NCBI GenBank assembly: GCA_016200085.1
Contig: JACQFL010000006.1
Span: 1 to 64,000, forward strand
Direction of reading: 5' to 3'
Length of the DNA stretch: 64,000 nucleotides
Source: Candidatus Rokuibacteriota bacterium
GTDB lineage: Bacteria > Methylomirabilota > Methylomirabilia > Rokubacteriales > CSP1-6
The stretch's first letter is position 1. Every line of letters begins with the position of its first letter. A program made the position numbers and the translations under genes. Below, in pieces: positions 47,859 through 59,523 of the stretch. A model generated the notes under the pieces. The model did not search any database. It had not been told where the DNA came from and saw only the letters and a program-made list of their open reading frames with translations.

Positions 47859-48316
47859 CAGAAGCGCTGCGCCGCCGTCGCGATCTTATCTTGAAGTTTC
47901 ATGAGCCCGTCGATCACGCTCTCCGGCCGCGGCGGGCAGCCCGGGATGTAGACGTCCACCGGGATGATGGTGTCGATCCCCTGCACCGTCGCGTAGTTGT
48001 CGTAGAAGCCGCCCGTGCAGGTGCAGACCCCGAAGGCGACCACCCACTTGGGCTCCGTCATCTGGTCGTACACGCGCTTGAGCACGGGAGCCATCTTGTG
48101 GCTGATGGTGCCCACCACGAACAGCACGTCGGCCTGGCGCGGCGAGAAGCGCGGCAGCCCGGCGCCGAACCGGTCGATGTCGTAGTGCGAGCAGGCGGTG
48201 GCCATGTACTCCATGCCGCAGCACGCGGTCACGAACGGGTACTGGAAGATGGAGTACTTCCGCGCCCAGCCGATGGCCTCGTCGAGCTTCGAGGTGAAGA
48301 AGCTCCCTACTCCCAT
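47858..48316 (-). CDS. nuoB: NADH-quinone oxidoreductase subunit B
   Basis: Subunit carrying 4Fe-4S cluster N2, the donor to quinone, 152 residues. Ligands: ACCGMEY (two adjacent Cys), VCTCTGGFYDNY and PGCPPRPE. ATG 48316 overlaps nuoA by 10 bp. Confidence 0.97.
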   Translation of the reverse strand: MGVGSFFTSKLDEAIGWARKYSIFQYPFVTACCGMEYMATACSHYDIDRFGAGLPRFSPRQADVLFVVGTISHKMAPVLKRVYDQMTEPKWVVAFGVCTCTGGFYDNYATVQGIDTIIPVDVYIPGCPPRPESVIDGLMKLQDKIATAAQRF

Positions 48317-48660
48317 TCGAGGCCTCCCTTGCGCACGATGTAGAGGAACCCGAGCATCAGGACGGCGAGGAACACGAGCATCTCGAGGAAGCCGAACCAC
48401 CCGAGCTGCAGATACATGACCGCCCACGGCCAGATGAAGATCATCTCGATGTCGAACAGGATGAAGAGGATCCCCACCGTCGAGAACTTCATGGGGAACC
48501 GCCCCTCGGCGATCTCGATGGGGTCCTTGCCGCACTCGAACGGCTCCATCTTCACCGGCGTCAGCCGCCGCGGCGCGAGCAGGTGCGGGATGCCGAGCAG
48601 CGCCGCCGCCACCACCCCCGCGAAGAGGAACGACATCAGGATGGTGACCGCGGAGTCCAA
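48307..48660 (-). CDS. nuoA: NADH-quinone oxidoreductase subunit A
   Basis: Small membrane subunit, 117 residues, three transmembrane helices. Conserved: KMEPFECGKDPI, MKFSTVGILFILFDIEMIF, and the end IVRKGGLEWE. The TTG at 48660 is the likely start: it lies one base after the lipA stop and gives a full first helix. The ATG at 48636 would shorten that helix. No Shine-Dalgarno is visible for either, so translation probably depends on ribosomes finishing lipA. Confidence 0.9.
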   Translation of the reverse strand: MDSAVTILMSFLFAGVVAAALLGIPHLLAPRRLTPVKMEPFECGKDPIEIAEGRFPMKFSTVGILFILFDIEMIFIWPWAVMYLQLGWFGFLEMLVFLAVLMLGFLYIVRKGGLEWE

Positions 48661-48661
48661 A

Positions 48662-49801
<1,140 letters not shown>

Positions 49802-49809
49802 GCCGTTCC

Positions 49810-49815
49810 ATTATA
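49810..49815 (-). promoter_or_regulatory. -10 box of lipA-nuo-pdh run
   Basis: Consensus TATAAT on the minus strand, 8 nt before the TTG of lipA and 14 nt before the next ATG. No good -35. It lies in the 57-bp gap after ynfA. Confidence 0.55.
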
Positions 49816-49858
49816 CGACGGGGGCCGCACCAGAGCGTGCTCCGCGCGGGCCTGGCCC

Positions 49859-50188
49859 TCAGCGCGGCGCGTACATGATCACGGCGACGCCGGCCAGGCA
49901 CAGCGCGGCGCCGAGCAGGTCGTAGCGGTCGGGCCCGATGCCGCCGAGGGCCCAGCCCCAGCCGAGCGCGAGGACGATGAAGACGCCGCCGTACGCCGCG
50001 TACACGCGGCCGAAGTGCGGCGCCTGGTACGTCGGCACGAAGCCGTAGAGCACGAGGATCGCCGCGCCGAGCAGGCCCGCCGTCCACGACGCGCCCTCGC
50101 GCCACCACCGCCACACGAGGTAGCCGCCGCCGATCTCGCAGAGCCCGGCGGCGAGGAAGAGCAGGAGCGATCGTGCGATGGAATTCAC
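49859..50188 (-). CDS. ynfA: YnfA/UPF0060 family membrane protein
   Basis: A 109-residue protein with four transmembrane helices and the family stretch [12 protein letters not shown]; also [14 protein letters not shown] near the N terminus. Size equals the family norm. Role unproven; it belongs to the drug/metabolite transporter-like small proteins. Start GTG 50188, only 9 nt after the CCA end of tRNA-Leu, so the two are probably on one transcript and tRNA 3' processing would define the mRNA 5' end. Confidence 0.88.
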   Translation of the reverse strand: MNSIARSLLLFLAAGLCEIGGGYLVWRWWREGASWTAGLLGAAILVLYGFVPTYQAPHFGRVYAAYGGVFIVLALGWGWALGGIGPDRYDLLGAALCLAGVAVIMYAPR

Positions 50189-50197
50189 GGCAGGAGT

Positions 50198-50282
<85 letters not shown>

Positions 50283-50358
50283 CCGTGCGATACGTCGCCG
50301 AGTATATCGCGCCCGCCCAGGCCACGGAAGCCGGGCCCCTCGCGCGGCCGGTGGGTGC

Positions 50359-50502
50359 GGTCCGGGCGGGGGCGGGGCGACCCTCCGGGATCCGACTGAC
50401 TGTCGCTCCCGTCGTTTGGCGCCGCGAAATCGGGTTACGCGTGAGGCGTGCACTGAGCGTACCCAACGGATCCCGGAGGGCCGCCCCGCCCCCGCCCCGA
50501 CC
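50359..50502. repeat. large inverted repeat IR1
   Basis: Arms 50359-50394 and 50467-50502 are 36 nt each and pair at 34 of 36 positions (mismatches at arm positions 5 and 22). The 72-nt centre holds an inner imperfect hairpin (GGGTTACGC with GCGTACCC). Part of the gene-free stretch 50283-50767; I see no credible protein in it. Confidence 0.95.
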
Positions 50503-50613
50503 GGACTCCCCGCCCCGTGGGATGGACCGACATCCTTGGCCGAGAGCAGACCGCTCGACCCACACCGACCGCGAGGGGGCCACGGCCGCCTGTCGACCCC
50601 TCGCGCTCGCGGG

Positions 50614-50761
50614 CGCCGGCGGGCCGCCGGGGGTGGGGTCCGCAAGCCGTTGGGTACGCGTCGCCCTCGGCGAGCGCAGGAGCGAGCGAACGCGAACACG
50701 CGAGGTATGGAGAGCCTACGCGGTCCGGCTTGCGGACCCCACCCCCGGCGGCCCGCCGGCG
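50614..50761. repeat. large inverted repeat IR2
   Basis: Arms 50614-50649 and 50726-50761 are 36 nt each and perfectly complementary, with a 76-nt centre. A 13-nt segment by the inner left end (50647-50659, CCGTTGGGTACGC) is the exact complement of 50457-50469 at the inner right end of IR1, so the two structures can also pair with each other. The right arm ends 6 bp before the ABC permease stop at 50768. Confidence 0.97.
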
Positions 50762-50767
50762 GACGCG

Positions 50768-51628
50768 CTACCGCGAGCGGACGACGAGACGGCCGACGGC
50801 CTGGCGCAACCGGGGGTCGAGGGCGTCGCGGATGCCCTCGCCCAGGAGGTTGTAGGACAGGACCGTGATGAGGATGAAGAGGCCGGGATAGACCGAGAGC
50901 CACCACGCGATCTCGATGTGATCGCGGCCCTGGCTCAGGATGTTGCCCCACGTGGCGTACGGGGGCTGCACGCCGAGGCCGAGGAACGACAGGCCGGACT
51001 CCAGCAGGATCGCCGCCGGGATGCCGAGGGTCATCGCGACGAGCACGGGCGCCATCGCGTTGGGCAGGATGTGGCGCCAGACCACCCGGAAGCCGCTGGC
51101 GCCGATCGACTGCGACCACACCACGAACTCGCGCTCCTTGAGGGCGAGGAACTCCGCGCGCACCAGCCGCGTCACCGGCATCCAGCCGGTGAGCCCGATG
51201 ACGGCCATGATCGTCCAGATCGAGGGCTTGAGGAAGGCGAGCACGGCCAGGAGCAGGAAGAAGCGCGGGAACACGAGCATCAGGTCCACCAGCCGCATGA
51301 TCGTCGCGTCGACGAGCCCGCCGAGGTAGCCGGCTGTCGAGCCGAGCGCGATGCCGATGGCGGTGGCGATCCCGACCGACACGAAGCCGACGGCGAGCGA
51401 CACGCGGGCCCCGTAGACGATCCGCGAGAGCACGTCGCGGCCCAGCTCGTCCGTGCCGAACGGGTGCCTGCCCGAGGGCGCATCCAGGATCTTCTTGACG
51501 TCGGGCCGGTTGGGATTCCAGGGCGCCAGCACCGGCGCGAGCACCGCGATGGCGACGAGGGCGAGCACCACCGCGGCCCCGATCACGGCGAGCCGGTTGC
51601 GGGCGAATGCGCGCCTGAAGCGGGTCAT
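50768..51628 (-). CDS. peptide/nickel-type ABC transporter permease (DppC/OppC family)
   Basis: Inner-membrane permease, 286 residues, with about six transmembrane helices. The family N-terminal part is HPFGTDELGRDVLSRIVYG, and the EAA loop region is QSIGASGFRVVWRHILPNAM. It forms the translocation channel with the product at 51633. ATG 51628 is 4 bp after that gene's stop. ATPase genes (DppD/F) are not found here. Substrate (peptide, nickel or other) cannot be told. Confidence 0.93.
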   Translation of the reverse strand: MTRFRRAFARNRLAVIGAAVVLALVAIAVLAPVLAPWNPNRPDVKKILDAPSGRHPFGTDELGRDVLSRIVYGARVSLAVGFVSVGIATAIGIALGSTAGYLGGLVDATIMRLVDLMLVFPRFFLLLAVLAFLKPSIWTIMAVIGLTGWMPVTRLVRAEFLALKEREFVVWSQSIGASGFRVVWRHILPNAMAPVLVAMTLGIPAAILLESGLSFLGLGVQPPYATWGNILSQGRDHIEIAWWLSVYPGLFILITVLSYNLLGEGIRDALDPRLRQAVGRLVVRSR

Positions 51629-51632
51629 CGCC

Positions 51633-52628
51633 TCACCGCCGCGCGCGCCGGCCGCCGAAGCGGATGCGTGGGTCCACCACGCCGTAGGCGATGTCGGCGG
51701 CGAGGTTGGCGAGCAACGTGAGCGTGGCCACGATGACCAGGTTGCCCATGATCACCGGGTAGTCGCGCTCGAACGCCGACTGCACCATCAGCTGGCCCAT
51801 GCCCGGGATGGCGAAGATCCACTCGATGATGACGCTGCCGCCCACGAGCCCGGGCAGGGAGAGGCCGAGGATGGTGACCACCGGCATCAGCGCGTTGCGC
51901 AGCGCGTGCTTGCCGATGACCACCCGCTCGCTCAGGCCCTTGGCGCGCGCCGACTGGACGTAGTCCTGCCGCACGACCTCGAGCATGCTCTGCCGCATGT
52001 AGCGCGAGAAGCCCGCCAGGCCCCCGAAGACCACCACCGAGATGGGCAGGACGAGGTGGCTCAGGAAGTCCCACTGCTGGCGCCACCAGGTGAAGTACTC
52101 GGCGTTGACGTGGCGCAGCCCGGAGATGGGCAGCCAGCCGAGCTCGACGCTGAACAGGAGCACGAACAGCTGCGCGAGCCAGAAGTCGGGCGTGGCGAAG
52201 CCCGTGAACACGAAGACCGAGGTGACCTTGTCGAAGAGGGAGTACTGCCGGGTGGCGCTCAGCACGCCGATGGGGATGGCCAGCAGCAGGATGATGATCA
52301 TCTCGATCAGGTTCAGGAGCAGGGTCACCGGCAGCCGCTCGCCGATCTTCTGGATCACGGGCCGGCCGTCCTGGGAGAACGAGCGGCCGAAGTCGAGCTG
52401 CACGAGCCGCTTGATCCACCGCCAGTACTGCACGTGCAGCGGCTTGTCGAGGTCCCACTGCTCGCGCATCATCTTGATCAGCTCGGGCGTCCAGCGCCCC
52501 TCGGGGTCGGTCTGGGCGATCGCCGTCGGGTCGCCCGGGGCGAGGTGGATCACCGCGAAGGACACGAAGGTGATGCCGATCAGCAGCGGCAGGGCGAGGA
52601 GCAGCCGCCGCAGGGCGTAGAGGAGCAT
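51633..52628 (-). CDS. peptide/nickel-type ABC transporter permease (DppB/OppB family)
   Basis: Inner-membrane permease, 331 residues, about six transmembrane helices. It starts [20 protein letters not shown] and has [11 protein letters not shown], the EAA-type loop [20 protein letters not shown], and the late helix region [22 protein letters not shown] 52628; a TACAAT box (52637-52642) lies 8 nt upstream and downstream of the binding-protein gene, so it may have its own start of transcription. Confidence 0.94.
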   Translation of the reverse strand: MLLYALRRLLLALPLLIGITFVSFAVIHLAPGDPTAIAQTDPEGRWTPELIKMMREQWDLDKPLHVQYWRWIKRLVQLDFGRSFSQDGRPVIQKIGERLPVTLLLNLIEMIIILLLAIPIGVLSATRQYSLFDKVTSVFVFTGFATPDFWLAQLFVLLFSVELGWLPISGLRHVNAEYFTWWRQQWDFLSHLVLPISVVVFGGLAGFSRYMRQSMLEVVRQDYVQSARAKGLSERVVIGKHALRNALMPVVTILGLSLPGLVGGSVIIEWIFAIPGMGQLMVQSAFERDYPVIMGNLVIVATLTLLANLAADIAYGVVDPRIRFGGRRARR

Positions 52629-52636
52629 GGCGCGCT

Positions 52637-52642
52637 ATTGTA
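52637..52642 (-). promoter_or_regulatory. -10-like box before ABC permease
   Basis: TACAAT on the minus strand, 8 nt before the ATG at 52628 and in the 34-bp gap after the binding-protein gene. No -35 seen. Confidence 0.4.
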
Positions 52643-52662
52643 GCGGCGCCGGGGAGCGGGGG

Positions 52663-54330
52663 CTATTCCGCCGTGTAGCGCTGCTGGGGCCTGGGCACCC
52701 ACCACTCCCGGAAGTTGTAGCTGATGCCGGCGGCGCCCGGCGCCACCCCGCGCACCCGCGAGGAGATCACGGGCAGGGCGTCGCGGAAGTACAGGAAGAC
52801 GTAGGGCTGGTCCTCGGCGAGGATCTCCTGGATCCGGTCGTAGTACTGCTTGCGCTCGGCCTGCACGCAGGTCTGGCGCCCCGCCTCCAGCAGCCGGTCG
52901 ACCTCCGGATTCGCGTAGGAGACGGTGTTGAGGTCGTCGGGGCCCATCCGCGAGGAGTGCCAGATCGTGAACTGGTCGGGATCCGGGGTGATGTTCCAGC
53001 CGAGGATCACCGCGTCGAACCGGCGCTTCTTGACGTACTCCTTGATGAAGGACGCCCACTCGATGACCCGGATCTCGACCGCGATGCCCACCTCGCGCAG
53101 GTCGGCCTGGATGATCTCCGCGATCTTCTTGCGCTCGTCGTTGCCCTGGTTGGTATAGAGCTCGAACGCGAAGGGCGTGCCGTCGCGGACGAGGATGCCC
53201 TCGTCGTTGGTGTCCTTCCAGCCGGCCTCGGCGAGGAGCGCGCGGGCCCGCGGGGGGTCGTAGGGGTACGCCTTCACGTTGGGGTTGTACGCCCAGCTGC
53301 CGGGCTTGTAGGGACCGGTCGCCTCGCGGGCCAGGCCGAGGACCACGCCGTCGATGAGCTCCCGCTTGTCGATGGCGTGGGCGATGGCCTGGCGCACGCG
53401 GCGGTCGGCGAAGAACGGGCGCTTGAGGTTGAAGCCCAGGTACGTGTAGGAGTTCGACGGGTAGCGGTACTTGTGGTACGCCTTGCGGAACGCGTGGTAG
53501 CCGGTCTGCCGCGTGAACTGCAGCGCGGTGAGGCCGCTCAGGATGCTGGCCGAGTCGAGCCCCTTGGCCTTCAGCTCGAGGAAGACCGTGGACTGGCTGG
53601 GGATCACGCGGAACACCACGCGCGACAGGTGCGGCCGTCCCTCGAAGTAGTCCTTGTTGGCCACCAGGACGATCTTCTCGCCCGGCCGCATCGACGCGAA
53701 CTTGTACGGCCCGGTGCCGACGGGCTGGTTCCAGTTCTGCGGCGCCTCGCGCAGCTTGCCCGCGCGCACGAAGCCCTCGAGCAGGTGCTTGGGCAGCATG
53801 TCCATGCCCCAGGTCATGAGCGACCGCGCCAGCGGTTTCGTGTAGGTGACGCTCACGGTGTAGGGATCGGGCGTCTCCAGCCGCTCGATCGCCTCGAAGT
53901 CGTCCTTGTACGAAGTCGGGGTCTTGGGGTCGATCATGGTGCGGTAGGTGAAGGCGACGTCCTCGGCCGTGAACGGCCGGCCATCGTGCCAGCGCACGTC
54001 GCGACGGAGCTTGAAGTCGAGGCGCCGGCAGTCCCCGCTCTGTACCCACGACTCCGCCAGCTGGCCGATGAAGCGCTGGTCCCGATTGAAGGTCACGAGG
54101 CTGTCGTAGATGAGGGAGCCCACCTCGTGGGAGTGGGCGTCGCTGGTGATGTTGGGGATGAGCCCGGAGATGTTGCCCACGAGCGGCCGGATGAAGGTGT
54201 CGCCGTCGGCCGGGCGCTCCGAGGCGCTGCGGGGCGCATCGTCGCCCGCGCTGTCGACCTCGCGCGCGCAGGCCGCGCACCCCGCCAGCAGCGCGAGGCA
54301 CGCGAGCGCCCGCCCGGCGAAGCGCCGCAT
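52663..54330 (-). CDS. extracellular solute-binding lipoprotein (SBP family 5)
   Basis: Periplasmic binding protein of a peptide-type ABC importer, 555 residues. Lipobox LAGC (Cys18). Family 5 blocks: FRPLVGN-like start, LAESWVQS, FKLRRDVRWHDGRPFTAEDV, PVGTGPYKF, FFADRRVRQAIAHAIDK. It captures the substrate and delivers it to the two permeases downstream. ATG 54330 lies 6 bp after the secG stop, so it is read with the gapA-pgk-tpiA-secG block. Confidence 0.94.
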   Translation of the reverse strand: MRRFAGRALACLALLAGCAACAREVDSAGDDAPRSASERPADGDTFIRPLVGNISGLIPNITSDAHSHEVGSLIYDSLVTFNRDQRFIGQLAESWVQSGDCRRLDFKLRRDVRWHDGRPFTAEDVAFTYRTMIDPKTPTSYKDDFEAIERLETPDPYTVSVTYTKPLARSLMTWGMDMLPKHLLEGFVRAGKLREAPQNWNQPVGTGPYKFASMRPGEKIVLVANKDYFEGRPHLSRVVFRVIPSQSTVFLELKAKGLDSASILSGLTALQFTRQTGYHAFRKAYHKYRYPSNSYTYLGFNLKRPFFADRRVRQAIAHAIDKRELIDGVVLGLAREATGPYKPGSWAYNPNVKAYPYDPPRARALLAEAGWKDTNDEGILVRDGTPFAFELYTNQGNDERKKIAEIIQADLREVGIAVEIRVIEWASFIKEYVKKRRFDAVILGWNITPDPDQFTIWHSSRMGPDDLNTVSYANPEVDRLLEAGRQTCVQAERKQYYDRIQEILAEDQPYVFLYFRDALPVISSRVRGVAPGAAGISYNFREWWVPRPQQRYTAE

Positions 54331-54336
54331 GGCGTC

Positions 54337-54660
54337 CTACTTCTGCGGCGCCGGGGGCGGAGCGGGCGCCGCCGGGGCCGGCGCGCCGGCGGGCGCGGCC
54401 GCCGGGGCGGGCTCGCGGACGACCGAGCTCCGCTCGCCGCCGAGCAGGGTGAGGCCGAACGACGTCAGGATGAACACGAAGGCGACCGCCGCCGTGATCT
54501 TGCCGAGCACGGTGGGCGTGCCCATGGAGCCGAAGACGGCCTGGGTCCCGGCGCCCCCGAAGGCCGAGCCGATGTCGGCGCCCTTGCCGGACTGCAGCAG
54601 CACGAGCCCCATGATGGCGAAGCACATCAGCACGTGGACGACGATGAGGAAGACGAACAT
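54337..54660 (-). CDS. secG: preprotein translocase subunit SecG
   Basis: Small SecYEG subunit, 107 residues, two transmembrane helices (IVVHVLMCFAIMGLVLLQSG and AAVAFVFILTSFGLTLL) joined by the GKGADIGSAFGGAG loop. A Pro/Ala-rich cytoplasmic tail follows. ATG shares a base with the tpiA stop. tpiA-secG is a widely conserved pair. Confidence 0.95.
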   Translation of the reverse strand: MFVFLIVVHVLMCFAIMGLVLLQSGKGADIGSAFGGAGTQAVFGSMGTPTVLGKITAAVAFVFILTSFGLTLLGGERSSVVREPAPAAAPAGAPAPAAPAPPPAPQK

Positions 54661-55442
54661 CACTTGCTCCTTGCCGGCGCCACGCGGTGGGCCGCTTGCT
54701 TGACGATCGAGACGAAGCCCGGGGCCTGCAGGCTGGCCCCGCCGACCAGCATGCCGTCGATCTCGCTCTCGGCCGCCAGCGCCTGGGCGTTGTCGGCCTT
54801 GACGCTGCCGCCGTAGAGGATCGGGACGGTCGAGGCGATCTCCTTGGAGGCCAGCTCGGACAGGAGCCCCCGGAGGTAGCCGTGCACCTCGGCGGCCTGG
54901 GCCGGCGTGGCGTTGACCCCGGTGCCGATGGCCCACACCGGCTCGTACGCGAGCAGGACGCGGCCGACCTCCTCGGCGGGGACGCCGGCGAGGCCCGACC
55001 GCAGCTGGCCCTCGACGGTGGTGAAGGTCAGCCCCTGGCGGCGCTCGTCGCCCGTCTCGCCGACGCAGAGCACCGGGGAGACGTGGTGGCGGAGGGCGGC
55101 GCGGACCTTGAGGTTGATCCAGTCGTCGGTCTCGCGCATCTCGCGCCGCCGCTCGGAGTGCCCCACCAGCACGTACGTGCACTTCAGGTCGGCCAGCATG
55201 GGCAGGGAGATCTCGCCCGTGTGCGCCCCCGCGTCCTCCCAGTGGCAGTTCTGGGCGCCGAGCTTGACGGGGGAGCCCGCCACGATCTCGCCCACCGCGG
55301 CCAGCGCGGTGAACGGCGGGCAGAGCCCGACGTGCACGTCCTTGAGCCGGCGCACGCCGTCCCGCACGCCGGCGGCCAGCGCCCGGGCGTCCGCGAGGGT
55401 GCCCTGCATCTTCCAGTTGCCGATCACGACAGGGGTGCGCAT
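54660..55442 (-). CDS. tpiA: triosephosphate isomerase
   Basis: Interconverts dihydroxyacetone phosphate and glyceraldehyde 3-phosphate; 260-residue TIM barrel. Catalytic residues are all seen: Asn9 and Lys11 (GNWK), His95 (VGHSERR), Glu166 (AYEPVWAIGTG); phosphate loop YGGSVK. ATG 55442 shares a base with the pgk stop. Confidence 0.97.
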   Translation of the reverse strand: MRTPVVIGNWKMQGTLADARALAAGVRDGVRRLKDVHVGLCPPFTALAAVGEIVAGSPVKLGAQNCHWEDAGAHTGEISLPMLADLKCTYVLVGHSERRREMRETDDWINLKVRAALRHHVSPVLCVGETGDERRQGLTFTTVEGQLRSGLAGVPAEEVGRVLLAYEPVWAIGTGVNATPAQAAEVHGYLRGLLSELASKEIASTVPILYGGSVKADNAQALAAESEIDGMLVGGASLQAPGFVSIVKQAAHRVAPARSK

Positions 55443-56626
55443 CAGGGAGCCTCGGTGAGCGCCTCGACGCCCGGCAGGGTCCGGCCCTCGAGGGTCTCCA
55501 GAAACGCGCCGCCCGCGGTGGAGATGTACCCGATGCGATCGGCGACGCCGGCGCGATGCACGGCGGCCACCGTGTCGCCGCCGCCGATCACCGTGAACGC
55601 GGAGGACGCGGCGACCGCGGCGGCGATCTTCATGGTGCCCTCGGCGAACGGCGCCTTCTCGAACACGCCCAGGGGGCCGTTCCACACGATCGTGCGCGCG
55701 CCCTTGAGCACGCCCGTGAAGCGCTCCACCGTCAGCGGGCCGATGTCGAGGCCCATGCGGCTGCGCGGGATCTCGCGCACGGACACCGCCCGGCCCGACG
55801 GGCTGTCGATCCCGTCGGCGACCACGGCGTCGACGGGCAGCACGATCGGCGTGCCGCGACGGCGGGCGGCCTCGAGCACGCGGCGCGCCGTCGTGATCCG
55901 GTCCGCCTCGACCAGCGAGCGCCCGACGTCGTGACCCAGGGCGGCGAGGAAGGTGAAGGCCATCCCGCCGCCGATCACGACGGCGTCCACCCGCTCGAGC
56001 AGGTGCTCGATCAGCGTGATCTTGTCGGAGACCTTCGCCCCGCCGAGCACGGCGACGAGCGGCCGCTCGGGGCGCTCGAGGATCCGCGTCAGCGCCTCCA
56101 GCTCCCGCTTCATCAGGAGCCCCGCCGCCGCCGGCTGCAGGTGCTTGGTGATCGCCACGATCGAGGCGTGGGCGCGATGGGCGGCGGCGAAGGCGTCGTT
56201 CACGTAGACGTCGGCGAGGACGGCCAGCCCGCGCGCGAAGCCGTCGTCGTTGGCCTCTTCCTCGGGGTGGAAGCGGAGGTTCTCGAGGAGCAGGACCTCG
56301 CCGGGCTTCAGGCTCTTCGCCCGCCCCTCCACCTCCGGGCCGACACAGTCGGGCGCCAGCGGTACCGGCCGGCCGAGCAGGGCCTCCAGACAGCGGGCCA
56401 TGGGCGCGAGCGAGAGCTCGGGCGCCGGCCCGCCCTTGGGCCGCCCGAGGTGCGAGGCGAGCACCACGCAAGCGCCGGCCTCCAGCGCGTGGCGGATGGT
56501 CGGCACCACGGCCCGCGCGCGCGTGTCGTCGGAGACCGCGCCGCCCTCGAGCGGGACGTTGAGGTCGGCCCGGAGGAAGACGCGCCTGCCCGCGAGATCC
56601 AGCTGCTCGATGGAGAGCTTGGCCAC
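55442..56626 (-). CDS. pgk: phosphoglycerate kinase
   Basis: Transfers phosphate from 1,3-bisphosphoglycerate to ADP; 394 residues. Seen: RRVFLRADLNVPLEGG, SHLGRPKGG, ENLRFHPEEE, AVLGGAKVSDKI, and the nucleotide-side IGGGDTVAAV. Start GTG 56626, 8 nt after the gapA stop, with GGAG just upstream; there is no closer ATG. Confidence 0.96.
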   Translation of the reverse strand: MAKLSIEQLDLAGRRVFLRADLNVPLEGGAVSDDTRARAVVPTIRHALEAGACVVLASHLGRPKGGPAPELSLAPMARCLEALLGRPVPLAPDCVGPEVEGRAKSLKPGEVLLLENLRFHPEEEANDDGFARGLAVLADVYVNDAFAAAHRAHASIVAITKHLQPAAAGLLMKRELEALTRILERPERPLVAVLGGAKVSDKITLIEHLLERVDAVVIGGGMAFTFLAALGHDVGRSLVEADRITTARRVLEAARRRGTPIVLPVDAVVADGIDSPSGRAVSVREIPRSRMGLDIGPLTVERFTGVLKGARTIVWNGPLGVFEKAPFAEGTMKIAAAVAASSAFTVIGGGDTVAAVHRAGVADRIGYISTAGGAFLETLEGRTLPGVEALTEAP

Positions 56627-56634
56627 CGCTCCGG

Positions 56635-58420
<1,786 letters not shown>

Positions 58421-58431
58421 TTCAACACATG

Positions 58432-58505
58432 GGGGGCTCCGGGCGCCCCCCAAGCCCCCCACACGCTCGTGACGCCCATGCTGCGCCGTGGCGCCCCTCG
58501 ACCGC
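58432..58505. repeat. family A element, partial
   Basis: A GGGGGGC/GCCCCCC hairpin (about 58431-58452), followed by AGCCCCCCACACGCTCGTGACGCC, related to the blocks at 48673-48890 and 33654-33775. Lies between the LapB-like gene and comF. Confidence 0.5.
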
Positions 58506-58523
58506 GCGATGCGTTCATGGGCC

Positions 58524-59450
58524 TCAGCCGTCGGCGGGGCGCAATGCGTTCCAGCGCCCGCAGTGCGGGCAGCGGTCCTGCCAGGTCGGGGTCCGCCCGG
58601 CGCAGACGCGGCAGGCCTGCGGCCACTCGAAGGCGTGCTCGAGCCGGAGCGCGCGCCGGTACTCCTCGAAGGCGTCGCGGGCCTGGCCGCGATGCTCGAA
58701 GACCGCACCGAGGTAGGCGTGCACGACCGGCAGGTCGGGCGCGCGCACCTCCACCTTCTCGAACTGGTCGGCGGCCTCGTCGAGCATCTCGAGCTCGAAG
58801 TACACGCGCCCGAGCGCGACGGCGAGCGCCAGGTCCTCGGGCGCGCGGCTCACCGCGCTCTGATAGAGCGCGATCATGCGGCGCGGCCGGCCCTCGTCGC
58901 GGAACGCGCGCTCCAGCCGCTCGAGCAGCGGCAGCGCCGGCGTCACCTCGAGGGCCTTCTCCCAGACGCGCACGGCCTCCTTGTGCTCGCCGGCGGCCTC
59001 GTGCGCGTCGCCCAGCGCGAGGGCCGCGGGCACGAACGCGCGGTCGGCCTTGAGCGCGCTCCTGAAGTGGGCGATGGCCGCGCTGGTGCGGCGGCCCGCG
59101 GCGGCGGCGCGGCCGAGCTCGAAGTGCGCGGCGGCCACCCACTCCGCTTCCGCGGCACGCTCGGCTCCCGCGACGAGCCCCGCCACACGCTCGGCCACGC
59201 CGAGGGCTTCCGGCCAGTCGCCCCCTTCCAGCGCCACCGTGCGCAGCCCCCGCAGCGCGGCGAGGCTCTGCGGCGACACGCGCAGCGCCTGGCGATACAG
59301 ACGCCGGGCCTCGTCGCGCCGGCCGGCTTGGTGCGCCTCCGCGGCGCGGCGGGCGAGCTCGGCCGCCTCGGGGTCTTCCTTCGGCGAGGTGGTGGCGCCG
59401 CCGAAGATACGGGACAGGCTCCGGCCCAGGTCGAGCAGCGAGTCGATCAT
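58524..59450 (-). CDS. LapB/YciM-like TPR protein with zinc ribbon
   Basis: A 308-residue protein with an N-terminal hydrophobic/basic segment, six or seven TPR units and a C-terminal rubredoxin-like zinc ribbon (CRVCAGRTPTWQDRCPHC). This is the layout of LapB/YciM, which tunes lipopolysaccharide synthesis through LpxC degradation; here it is shorter than E. coli LapB and the first helix is weak. ATG 59450 is chosen over a GTG three codons upstream. Confidence 0.75.
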   Translation of the reverse strand: MIDSLLDLGRSLSRIFGGATTSPKEDPEAAELARRAAEAHQAGRRDEARRLYRQALRVSPQSLAALRGLRTVALEGGDWPEALGVAERVAGLVAGAERAAEAEWVAAAHFELGRAAAAGRRTSAAIAHFRSALKADRAFVPAALALGDAHEAAGEHKEAVRVWEKALEVTPALPLLERLERAFRDEGRPRRMIALYQSAVSRAPEDLALAVALGRVYFELEMLDEAADQFEKVEVRAPDLPVVHAYLGAVFEHRGQARDAFEEYRRALRLEHAFEWPQACRVCAGRTPTWQDRCPHCGRWNALRPADG

Positions 59451-59523
59451 CGGGACCACCGATCAGCGGTGGGGTGCAGGGGGCGCCGCGCGCCCGAGGC
59501 CGGGCCGGTCAGCGGAGGGACGG

